A stretch of DNA of 64,000 nucleotides, from contig JAZARR010000188.1 in the NCBI GenBank assembly GCA_037389465.1, forward strand, positions 1,639,501 to 1,703,500, given 5' to 3'. A program made the position numbers and the translations under genes. This DNA comes from Baylisascaris procyonis. Lineage: Eukaryota > Nematoda > Chromadorea > Rhabditida > Ascarididae. Positions 34,575 to 45,773 of this stretch are shown here, piece by piece. The notes under the pieces are model-generated. The model was not told the DNA's origin. It did not search any database and was given only the letters and a program-made list of their open reading frames with translations. Each line of letters begins with the position of its first letter. Position 1 is the stretch's first letter.

Positions 34575-35999
34575 CAACGTAAAAAAAAAAATGAAATAGC
34601 ACATCGGCGATATGGTATATTTCATGAAGGCGAATTTTCCATTCAGTTGGTTTTTGTGATTCTCGATTTATAACTATGGAACTGATAGGTACATATACTC
34701 GGGCATATGCAGATACAAACCTAGGCATATACACACGCGCACACGGACGCACAGATGCGTACCACACACGCACACAAGTACACTTGCGAATCAAATTCTT
34801 AAAAGTAGACTAAAATGAATGGCCTCTAAGGATCATTTCCGAAGGAATTTTATTAGTGGTGCATTTACTTTTGGGCTGTAAATGTGCACATCTCGGAATA
34901 CTTTTTTCAAACAATGTAGACGGAAAAGTTTCAACCTGGGCAAGAAATAGCGAGGAGGTAGATTCGAAATATAGACATCACGTTGAGACGCAATTGCTTT
35001 CGATTCGTTGATATATGAGTGAAACTTTAGCAAAACATAATCGCACCTTTGCTGCCAAATATTTATCCACTCAATTCTTCGTAGATATAGCCAAACCTTC
35101 ACCTAAAGGTAGATCATTTTTTAAAAGAATTATAATGCAAGCGAAATTAATCAATATATTCGATGAATGATCACAAAAAGTAACAGCAAATGGCACTGAA
35201 TTTCATTCATGACATATACTGCCATCCAGAATATTTTTAGCCGTATGCGTGTGGATTATGGATGCGTGGATTAGCCTTAGAAATCCACATGAATAGATGC
35301 TCATAAATGTAGGCATTGAAAAGAAATCTACAAATAAACAGGTGATCATAAAATTACGCAAATATATTCAGTAAGAAATGTTCATAAATGCAGTCGCATC
35401 AAATGTTTTATATTCAAAGATAAACTTCTTTAACGATACTTATCAATTAATAATTCAAATCCAACAATATTTAATCGAGCAATGATTTCATATAATATGC
35501 AAATATGCAATTATTCCAGCTGCTTTCAATAATTTAATATTATATTTGAGCAGAGAAATTACATGACATATAAATAATGAGTGATGAATTAGTGATGCGA
35601 GTGGTTAAACCTCGTTTGGCGAGTCAACACTGCTAATGGGATGGTGATTTTGTGTTGATAGACGTTTGGCGCCGAAATGCTTACGAGATTGTAATGCTCA
35701 GTGTAAGCGATTGCACTCTTACATATATAAAATACTAGGCAGTCGGCGAAAGTCTATCCCGAACCCGGAGAGGTATGAGAGAAGGTGCCCCGAGAAGAAG
35801 TGCAGAGAGGTTCGGATTCAAAGGAAATTGGATTGCTGTTGAAGTTCCTTAATTGCGTCATGACTTTATTGAAGCTCCATTTCGGTTCCAAAATCTTGAG
35901 AATTTGATGATTTCCTGCACTTTTGTTTCCGGTTTTTTGAAAATCTCTTTTAAGGCGTCTCAAATCGTCACATTCCGAACATGAAAGAAAGAAGTAAAA
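34575..35999. other. Upstream flank of the DES-2-like gene
   Basis: About 1.4 kb between the candidate start of the DES-2-like gene and the stop of the next gene upstream on the same strand. It has an alternating, CA-rich stretch around 34690-34785. No promoter motif could be recognised. Confidence 0.45.
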
Positions 36000-36214
36000 T
36001 TATCCTAATCCTCTATAGTTCACAATGAATGTTGCTAAAGGAATTGCAGAAATATATCCAAAATAGACACCTAAAGAAAACGTAACGAGAAAAGCTCTCA
36101 AAATTCTATCTACTGCATCGGCGCCTTTGCCTAATAAACAGAAATTTTGAACGTCTTCTTTTTTTCTGACTATTCTAGAAGACTTTTTAGAACTCCGGAT
36201 ACGGCATATTCTGA
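36000..36214 (-). CDS. Unrecognised gene, last exon with membrane segment
   Basis: 215 nt from acceptor TTATTCAG (phase 1) to TAA at 36000-36002. It encodes 70 residues: a basic stretch, LLGKGADAVDRILRAF and a hydrophobic run to TFIVNY, ending RGLG. There are no stops in 70 codons in AT-rich DNA and the composition is protein-like. Confidence 0.6.
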
Positions 36215-39200
36215 CTGAATAATTATCTTACATAGAGTGATATATTGATCCCCGCTACTGTAAGAAATGGATACGATTATTACAGTGCAAGGCAAACATT
36301 TCAATTTCCGGTTTATAGCACTTCCTGAATATTCCCATTTTCTTTCTCAGTTCTGATCTTTTTCGTTTAAATAAAAATAGGATCGAAACAGTATGATCTG
36401 TTGAAGGCTATTTGTCCAATAATAGTCTCAGCGATAACTATTGGCTATAGTCAGCAGTGCTCCAAAATGCTGTATCAAACTTTTTTCTTTTATTGCTAGC
36501 ACATAGATTACAACCTTTCTGGAATAAGATCCAGCACACCCTCGGAATATTCATTTCTACTTGTAATGAATATTAGTGCAATAACTTGAACGGATATCGC
36601 AATTTTCCACTCGTTTCTGTTGTAAAAAAAAACTTAATTTTTTTCTAGAGATATAGAATATCCTTCTTCGGTTTCTAGTTCATCACTCACTCAAAAACAC
36701 TTGCCTCACAACGGAGTATTCACACAAACTAGGATCGTTCGTAGGTCACAACACCCGCTCGGGAAACGAGTTCACTAGCCGCACTGATCATATGACGAGG
36801 CCATCTCAGAACTAAAAAAAAATATCTAATATTTTCGAATAGGCTTTCAAAATTTGGCGGTTACAAAAAACAGTGCAATTTGGTAGGATCGATTTATCTA
36901 CAATATTATAGGCGAGTTATTGAATACCAATTAAAAAGAGAAATTTGACGATTAAAAAAATTTTAAAAAATCGACACAAATCGCTTCGCTATATTGCAGT
37001 GTAATTATGAAGAAAAAAAAAAAAAACCCAATTCGTCGGCAATAATACGTTATGAATTCATGAAAATTGTTGAGGTGCAAATTTAATAGCTTTTATACTC
37101 GCATTTTTTTCTGACTTCGACATCCAAGACTATAGCAACGATTTCGGCTTATTTAAGAGAAATTGAGAAGACAAGCAGCAAAGAGAGAACGAACAGGGAT
37201 GGGAGAGGGGGGGGGGCTGAGGGAGGGAAGTATAAGCATGACATCAATTCAGGAAGTCCTTAGTCGATTTCTCATCATATCGGGATCTTTTATGCGAAAA
37301 GAAAAGTCCCATTTCGAAGCCATTAAAGCGCTATACAAAAAAAAAAAAAAAGGAAAACGAATAAAATAATAGCTTTGTCCTCGCATAAAATGAGCATAGA
37401 ATTAAACATAAATGAATCAATAAATTGCATCTCGTGATACAAGAAAAAAACCAACAACAGAAATGAATGAGGTAGGGAATAGTGCCAAAAGTTGACCTTT
37501 CAAAGGTCAATCTCTAAAGATCAATTGAATGTGAGCCTTGGGAGGAACAAAGAAAAGAAAGTGAACGCGATAAATAAGTAGATAGACCAGTTTTGTTTTT
37601 AGCATTTTAGTACATGTGATATTTACTCAAGCACAAACAAATATGAGGTAGATCTTTATCAGAGATTAGGAAAACTTTGAAAACAATAAGCATCCGGAAG
37701 TAAACAAAAGGAGAACGGTGTCAGGGAGACTGACGGGAAGCGTGCTTGCGCTTCCGCTCATCAGGCCAACTACAATTTCAAAGTTCGAAAAAAAATGAAA
37801 ATAAAAAACGCAGCAACGCTGTCATATTTTGGACGATCGAGATCGCCTGGACAATGATTACGATTCCCCCACAAAAGATTCGCTGTTCTATGACTGAGCC
37901 GACAGAAAATGCAAATTTTTTCATTATCATTAAATCTACATATCACTTTTTCAATTAATGAAGCAACGTGAAGTAGAGTATAGAAGATCATTCTGTAACA
38001 TCTGATATGTTCACTGAGTTTCTGAAGTTCTCCTGCCACAGTTCCCGTGCGAAAATTATCGGACATCTACTGTAGCATATTCGATCCAATTCAAAAATTT
38101 ATCTTAATTTATGAGCTTGCGAATATTTGTCAAAAAATATGGAAATTGCCTTTTATTTAGTCTTTTGTTTCACCTTTAATCCTCGTTTAAAAAAAAGTCT
38201 GTTCGTAAGCATTACAATGTGTGTGTGAAAAAATATACTATGAAGGTGGCAAAAGTTGAAGACCTTACACTGTATAAATGATGAACTCGGAGGGGAGTAC
38301 ATTATTTATGCAGACCGGATGGCACACAGATCTGTTAGAACTCAAGCAATTCTTATGCCATGCATTAAACACATACATAAATGAATAGAAGAGAATGTAA
38401 CAGCAGTGAACAATTTTGTTGATGCAAGCTTATAGATCCCTGCTTATATCAAGCAGCTTACTTATTTGCGATGAGGAAAGCAGCCATATATTTGTCCATA
38501 TATAACTATCTTCTTTGAAAGTTAATAAAGTTTCAAACGCACCAGATATCGATAATAAGTTAAAATGTAGCTTTTTTATTTGCCTTGTTCATCATAAAAT
38601 TTTTTCTTTTATATCCCTCAAATATTCGACTTTTGCTTGCTTGTTGGTTTTTCTCAAATTTGATTCCGTCTTTTTTTGTGTTTTACTTATAATTCTTTAT
38701 TTATATTTTACCAAATAAAACACGAAGAGATATTCTAGGCAATACTTTCTAGTCGTAAGACAATCGATTCTCTTCTCTGTTTCCCGATCACCTCAGGGAA
38801 TTTTTCTAAGCGAATTTAGGCCGTAAACAAGTTGAAACTATTTTCTATTGCACTGAATAGCATTAAAATAAGATAGTATTAAACTTTCAAAAATTAATTT
38901 CAGTAATGAGTTGGCCAAATTGCATCCAGCCATAACGAATAAGTGCGCATAATTGATGAAATTTGCACTTGTTTTTGATTGTCATCACAACGTTGTTTAC
39001 AATATTTTTGCATTTTGATGCAATTTCACTACGTTTAGATTAATGCAATTCATGCAATGCACTAACAAATATTTCATTATGCAAACGAAAGATAAGTTGA
39101 TTTACATCAATGAGTTTATGAATAATGGAATCGAGCTATCCTATCATTGAAAACCACATAGATATATGGTCAGATAGTAAGAACACACGAAGAAACGCAG

Positions 39201-40236
39201 TTGATGATGTAAAAGAATTTCAGCAGATAATTTCTCGCTTTCTTCTTCTCTTTTCTACACCTTATTAGCGCCATAGAAAAACCTGAACTGTTATAAAATA
39301 ATTTTTATTCAAATATTATTGAAAAAATTTCTCTAAATGATAAAAATATTAGAACGATTGAATCACTTTAAGGAAAGAAATTTGCATTTATACAATTTTG
39401 AATCATCCTGAAGTTCAAAAGCATCCAAAGAAGAAAAAAAAAATGTGATAAAATATTTTGTTGTATTTTGAAATTTTTTCATATAATCATTAAACAATTC
39501 TTTATTTTGAAATAATCAATCATCACTTACTGATAACGCTATATCACTGATAAAGATATATCACTCGTCACGTTAATCCATTAAGATTATCTATAGCTTA
39601 TAATTAACTTTAGGGAGGCTAATCAATGAAATTCTCCACCCATAAAATGTTATTACCTTACCTACTTTGTTAAACAGCTCGTTTGCCAATTTCCCCATGG
39701 TGATAAAGGTATATACATTACCATCATGCTAATGAAATAGTAAAATACAAATCAAAGTAAGCGCTGATGTCGGAAAAAGAGCAATATACTACAGTAACAT
39801 ACTTCTTTATTACCCCATGCTCCAAATTAACGCTCAATACATCGAACAGCGAATAAAAAGAAATTGCGCTGCAATCTCAATCTTACCTCAAGGAGATAAA
39901 CTCATCTGAGACATATGCGCCACTATGAAATCATGAAGCTCATTAGAGCAACATTTTGTTTACCTTAAAGACAATCCAGAACGCTTTTCAAAAAAAATTG
40001 AATGCTCGCTGGATAGTGTAAAAAATGATGAATGCTCAGACTGCTAACACTTCAATTATTACAGCCACTGAAGCGTAGAATGGTTATTCTGGAATAATCC
40101 GGTACTGGGATCATTGGCTGATCACAAGAATACAGATCAAGTGGAGAATTGCGCCAAGGGGTTGGCACAATATGTGCTTTTCCATTCCGCTTGCCTGACC
40201 AACCAGTTCCATAAATTGAAGGCAAGTATGAAAATG
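36000..40236 (-). CDS. Unrecognised gene, C-terminal part (four exons)
   Basis: Exons 40063-40236, 39964-39983, 39662-39728 and 36000-36214 close in phase (1-1, 1-0, 0-1, 1-stop) and give the last 157 residues of a protein I cannot name. It reads TGWSGKRNGK, DLYSCDQPMIPVPDYSRIT, then a beta-like stretch (FWIVFK, NVYTFIT), a basic segment (RIRSSKKSSRIVRKKED) and a final hydrophobic segment of about 28 residues after GADAVDR. The basic segment before the last helix suggests a cytosolic side there. A Cys-loop M4 was considered because of VDRILR, but the rest does not fit. The N-terminal exons lie further right and were not found. It lies upstream of the DES-2-like gene on the same strand. Confidence 0.55.
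37201..37227 (+). other. G-run tract able to form a G-quadruplex
   Basis: Four G runs, one of ten G, with loops of 3, 4 and 1. It lies in the large intron of the unrecognised gene, on its antisense strand. Confidence 0.55.
39662..39728 (-). CDS. Unrecognised gene, internal exon
   Basis: 67 nt between a good acceptor (CTATTTCATTAG) and donor (GTAG/GTAAGG), phase 0 in and 1 out: HDGNVYTFITMGKLANELFN then KV. Confidence 0.6.
39964..39983 (-). CDS. Unrecognised gene, 20-nt micro-exon
   Basis: Six codons (FWIVFK) after a poly-T tract and GAAAAG acceptor, with donor AAG/GTAAAC. It is the only piece that converts the phase 1 donor at 40063 into the phase 0 acceptor at 39728. Confidence 0.4.
40063..40236 (-). 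CDS. Unrecognised gene, exon with TGWSG motif
   Basis: 174 nt, phase 1 both sides, acceptor CACATTTTCGCAG, donor GGCT/GTAATA. It encodes SYLPSIYGTGWSGKRNGK, PTPWRNSPLDLYSCDQP and PDYSRITILRFSG. If the donor is not used the frame ends in CNN and a stop a few codons on. Part of it has a diverged copy at 58467-58553 on the other strand. Confidence 0.55.
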
Positions 40237-43120
40237 CTGCGAAAATGTGCACGAATGACACCTTTATATTTCAACAGATCTAATTAGCTCGAAAAAGTTT
40301 TCAGTTGAAGATTCGTTTTGTAGAATGGAAAACTTAATGGATTTAAGAAATGTTTGTCAATTTTTTTGATTCCTTTAATCGTTTATAACTCATTTCGAAG
40401 TTGAGCAATAAAAGTGGAAAATAATCTATGAAGCATTCTTTGACCTTCTTTATTTAATAGGTCCCACATCGTTAGCTTGAATGGTTCCCGAGCTCAACCT
40501 AAAGGATGGACGAAAAGCGAATCGAAACGTGCAAATATGTGCTTAAACAGGTTTTGACATAATGCGCTTTTCAGATGCAAATTTATAAAAGCACATGATA
40601 GATAGATGCGTCACTCATATATAGATATACGGGCACAAAGGGCAGACAAACCGACAGAAAGACAGACATCAGCAATCATAACATTCGAATGTTAAAAATT
40701 TGCTACGAAAAGCCTTAAGATGGTCAATAATGGACTGAAAAAATAAAGTGCAAAGAAGTAATTTGAAAGAATAGTAAATTATGAGTATTCGGCACAACGA
40801 TTCTTGAATTGACTGATACTGATGAGAGGTTTAATCTACTTAGCTGAGTGCATCTCGCTCGCTTATGCCCTTAACATGAAGAAAACGAAATTTGTGCTTG
40901 AAGCTATAGAACGAACTCAGTTCGCAGCAAATTATCCTTAAATTTGAAGCGGGATTGTCGATATTATCCAATGAATTTAAATTAGCCAAAGCTAGAACTG
41001 AAAAATGGGAGGATAATCCCTCCCACTTCTCTAGCGCAGTCACTTAGCGATCAAGAAGGGTCCTCTCTTCCATCCTCACTCTCATACCAGTCTTAACCTT
41101 CGATCACTATTTTTCAGGCAATTTCAAAGCTTTTACCGAACAATAGGACCTTATCCATCTCATGAACGCAATTAGATAGGAAAGAGAAATTGTTGTAGCT
41201 GGTCCATCCGAGGACAGAATCACCTTAATCCTCGCCTTTTCTCCCGTCGCTGTACCACTGTCGGAGACTTTCGACGGTACTTTGATCTTCTTAGACCTTG
41301 ATTCGTATTTTTCAACAAAAGAACTCTACGATATTTCCATCGTTCATTCCAGGGCACAAACATGGGATTTCGCCATTGATTATTCCACCGTCAACAGCGT
41401 GCAGAATTTCATCTTTTAACAGAAGAGTGATTTGTGAAAGTGCGTATCATATTACAAGAAAAATAAAAAAAATAAAAGAAGATAAAAGCCGATATGAATG
41501 CAACGTTGGTCGAATAATTCTGAGCATTTTCAAAATACTGTTGTTATTTTGATTTTGATTTTGAAATTGTTACCAGAAAAGGCGAGGGAGAACAAGAAGG
41601 GGGAGGATAAGAAATCCCCCACTTTGTTATCTGTTCAGTAAGAAACTCCCCCCCTCTCGCTCTTCTATTTCCAGTTCGTGATCCAACCATTCATAGTTTT
41701 CCACAAAATTTTAGCCTTCGTCAACTCTCATCTTTAACCATAAGAATGCCAACCATCTAATTGTTGGTATTACCTCATCCAACATTTTTATTTCTCAACC
41801 GTTTTTTTTTTTGAATTCAACTCTGAACTTGCACTTTCTCTCATCTTTATTGCGTTCATCATTCATATCTTCCCTCTCTTAATTCGATTCGACAAATCGG
41901 CCTTCATCGTTGAATTCGAAATTAGCTAATTAATTTCAATTCGAAATTATCATCTTTGGCATCAAACTTTATTAATTTCAATTTTCAAGAAAACTTTTCA
42001 TATTCGCTGTTGAGAATAAAATTAATGAAAAAACTCTTTGCGAATAAAAAATAAAATTGAAATTACAATGTAAGTCTCAATGAACGTGGCGAGTCATCCA
42101 AAGCGCTTCCGCTCAGCAATATCCCTTTTGCCATTCGTAGAGATCACATTCAAGTAACGATTAGAGGCAGTAAAATACATTTCGTAGTGCTCCGATTTAA
42201 CATAAAAATTGCCAGCAAACAGCAAATATGTTGAATAAAATGTTCACATTACAATAAATCCCGTCGACTACGATATTTATGACATGCAGATGCTTCTTGA
42301 AACATCCCAAAATCGAGGCATTCTAAATACCACAACCTCAGATTCAACAGATAAGGTGGTAACCCGTGAAGCTAGCCTCGCAGCTTTTAAGGTTGAGTCC
42401 AGCTGTAGAATTAACAAATCTTGCAAAAAAGTCTGGCTTCCGAGAGCATTAAGCTTTACTAAAGGAGGCATTTTTGGGCCCAGAAAATAGCAAATTGGTG
42501 GACAGAATGGAGGTACTTGTAGTCTGAACCCACATTTAGCCTGGATGCTTCCTTTGTAAGCTTCGTTCAATTTTCTACGGTAAATTTTTAAATTGAAGTA
42601 AACAAAGAGACAATTTGATCGACAAAAATATCCCCTACGATGTGTAATTTCTTCTAAAGAAAAAAAAACAGATTTAGCAAGCTAGATAAATTGTCTCTGG
42701 AAGATTTAGTTCTGAAACGAATAGTGACTCATGTCACGTAAGGATCGCTGTGCTTCTGAAGAGGAAAATGAGCGCATCGACAATGCAGTGTTCTAAAATA
42801 GCGATGTTTCGCATTCCCATTTATTTGTCAATTGAGGATTTCATTGGACAATTTAAGCTCTCCCCAATTGTTCCGATTAGTCACTATCATCCTATATGTT
42901 GCTGAAGTTGTAATGGTACTAAGAGTTATAGGATGCTTTCAAGCACCCATTTATAATTATAGTATTAAGCAACTATAATGCAACACTATAAAGTCTATTT
43001 TAATATGAAAAATGATTTATTGGCGCACATAAACGAATATTTTAAATGAGTGCTTAATTTTTAATGCGCTATTACAAATTTGATGTTCGTTGAAGGCTCA
43101 TTATGGCAACGTTACGTCTG

Positions 43121-43161
<41 letters not shown>

Positions 43162-45110
43162 GCCTATCTATACGTGCAACAATTTCAACTCAACAACCAC
43201 TGAATTTTAAGCAATGAAACATTTTGCTTATATGTACATCGTAAGCTGATTTTATATATCGTATTTCAAAACAATGAGTCAATTTCTGAATAGAAGATTC
43301 GAATGCACAATTTATTACCTGTTCCATGAGTCATGAAACTAGCCAATTAAATGGAATTGCAAGAACGCAAATCGAGGCATCTCATTTGATATATTTGTGT
43401 ACTTGTTTCATAATAAACTACGGCAAATCTTGAAAGCAATCTTTTTTTTTCATTAGTTCAACTTTATGGCCCAATCGCCGACAAACATTTTCCATATATT
43501 GATCCGTAATAAATGAAATAATTAGAGCGCAAACTTCAAAAGCATAAAATTCATTTGGCGATTTTTGTGGTGAAAAAAGGTCGAAAATACCGTGACAAAT
43601 GCAGTAATCATATGCAAAAAGAAGAAAATGCTGTATTAATTTACATAAAGTTCAACGTGAACAGCAGTAATAAATTGATTGGAAATAAGATGAAGTGATT
43701 TCTTGATACGGTGAAGAGGATAGAGTAAGTTGGAGACAGAGTGGATCGAGGATTTGACATTTCAACAAGATTTATTTCTAAGAGAAAGGTGATGTTTATT
43801 GCTCAGATAAGAGCCACTATAGATACGGTGTTATACATGATATAGAAATTGATAGATCTTCAAAACTTACGCATATGATATAAATTCGATCATAGTACAT
43901 GATTCTCTATAAGGTCAATATTTTAACAGTTAGCTAAAATATTTCACAAATAATGCTTAATTTTATTAATAATTACAATTAGGAAGAAAGCAACGATATA
44001 TCATAAAAATTCAAATATTTTTATCCACGCATATCCTCGTTTATATAGACATCTTTCCCGAGGATATCCAGAATAGCACCTAGCTTCTACGATAGCAATC
44101 TCAAAATATATTTCCCAACCCAAGTGCAACATGAAATCGTGCGCGGAATTTGAAATATTATAGACTTTGAGAAACGAATATTGCCGGGCAACCTTCCCCA
44201 TAACTCCCATCATAGTTTAATACTTTATACTAGCACTCTGAAATTAGCACTATACTAGCACTCATTAATAGCACTCTGATCTTCTATGCCTACCACATTT
44301 ACAGTAACAGATCTGCTTTTCGCTTGCGTTTTTGAAGACCACTAAGAATGAGATCATCCCGTCGACACAGAGCGATATCTTTCCAGCCAACATAACATCA
44401 CAAGTGACGCAACGATTATGGTGTGCGATGTGTGATCGCAAATCAAGGTTGTAAGCAATGTATGCGTGATAAACACTTAATCGCTTAATGCTTCATAGCA
44501 TATCAATAAAAGTTGCTTGGGCCATGGAAAAAAGTATAATTTTAGATCAGTGACTGCAGTCAATAAATCAGAGATGTAACTAGAAGAAATTGCTGCTTCC
44601 ACCTCCACGTTCTATTGTCTCGAGATTATTGCGTTCTCATTTACTGACAATGAATCTGTTGTTGTTTTCTAGCACTCAATGTGTCCGTTGTCTGACACTC
44701 AATGTGTCCGATTTCATTGAAAAGATGTGGGAACAGCCGGTGATATCTATCAATCCTTTGTTTGACTACAATGCTTTTCACGTTGTGCATTTGTTGTGCA
44801 GTTGATGATGATGCTATTTCCTCTATCTGTAAGTATCTGCGGCAAACTTTAAATGACAACATTTTTGCACTTTCCACATCCTGCTATCCATATATTTTGT
44901 ATAATGAAGCAGTGTCACGTTCTATTACCATATATACTAAACTTTCTCTAATCAACAATATTTCAGCGACAATAAAACTCATGTTCATACTCGGCTTAAC
45001 TTCTACCCTGTCAATTTATACAACGACAGCGTGATATCAATTTATACAATTTATACAACTCGTGGCATAGATCATTTATGAGCTATTAGGTCAACAATGA
45101 GTGCTTCAAG
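40237..45110. other. Stretch without a recognised gene
   Basis: Missing upstream exons of the unrecognised minus-strand gene may lie here. Frames open on both strands near 42.28-42.57 kb and 44.0-44.2 kb gave no family match. A degenerate GACAGACA-type array occurs near 40620-40670 and a C-rich tract near 41645. Confidence 0.4.
43123..43160. repeat. (AT)n microsatellite
   Basis: About 38 bases of AT dinucleotides. Confidence 0.9.
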
Positions 45111-45432
45111 CAATCATATTTGCATATTCAATTTTATACTCATTTAAAGTGAATCAATCGATCGCAATAGAAGTGCTAGCAAAACGTCTATCATCCATAA
45201 ATGAGAAACATCAAAAACGCATTGAACCAAAAAACGTTGGTGACAAACCCGGTGGAAGTAATAGTCACCATAAAATGAATGAACCATTAGTAAAATTGAC
45301 TAAAGCATCAAGCGATGACGAGTCACTCAGTCATTATTTACACTTCAAATATCCGTTAAGCATTTTCGGCTCTCAATTGGGGAAAACTAGTACGATCAAG
45401 CAACTAGCTGAAAACATCACTGACATAATTAG
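45111..45432 (+). CDS. Candidate exon of unknown protein
   Basis: Open for 106 codons between a possible acceptor (CTTCAAG, phase 1; alternative at 45149) and donor ATTAG/GTGATG (phase 2). A short hydrophobic start (IIFAYSILYSF) leads into IAIEVLAKRLSSINEKHQKR, a Lys, Gly and Asn-rich stretch, SDDESLSHYLHFKYPLSIFG and QLAENITDIIR. The composition is protein-like, but neither neighbouring exons nor a family were found. The acceptor is poor. Confidence 0.3.
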
Positions 45433-45511
45433 GTGATGAATTTGAGCGAAAATAGATTCAATTCCTTCTATCATTCTCCTTTAAACTTTTATATATACAC
45501 TAGAGATAATT

Positions 45512-45571
45512 GTATATATCTACTGTAAGATATTAGATTAGAGTATATATCTACCGTAGGATATTAGATTA
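45512..45571. repeat. Two-copy tandem repeat, period 31
   Basis: Two copies of a GTATATATCTACYGTARGAT-type unit, 2 differences between them. It begins 80 bases after the candidate exon at 45.1 kb. Confidence 0.8.
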
Positions 45572-45751
45572 CACCGCTGAAACAGCCATCCTCAATCAAT
45601 CCCACCATTGACCATTTTTGCTACTTGTTTTACGTTTCCGTTAGTTGCAATAGTGAATGTACGATCTTTTTGTATTATTGTCGACAAACACGAACCTACA
45701 TAGCACCTCCTACTGCCACACATCGATGACGTCAGAACCTGGGAGTTGGAA

Positions 45752-45773
45752 GGGGGGAGGGTACGGGGTGGGG
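45752..45773 (+). other. G-run tract able to form a G-quadruplex
   Basis: Runs of 6, 3, 4 and 4 G with loops of 1, 3 and 1. Surrounding frames are open on both strands but match nothing I know. Confidence 0.6.

Noticed and set aside
36000..36214. Last exon of the unknown gene as a Cys-loop channel M4
   Set aside because: VDRILR before a helix recalls M4, but the upstream exons carry no M1-M3 or loop motifs and the order does not fit.
42277..42570. Minus-strand 97-codon and plus-strand 68-codon frames
   Set aside because: No recognised motif; mutual overlap suggests composition or an old repeat. Nothing further could be said.
44802..44828. 27-nt micro-exon MMMLFPLS before the 45.1 kb exon
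   Set aside because: It has a consensus donor, but its phase 0 end does not fit any acceptor of the 45.1 kb frame.
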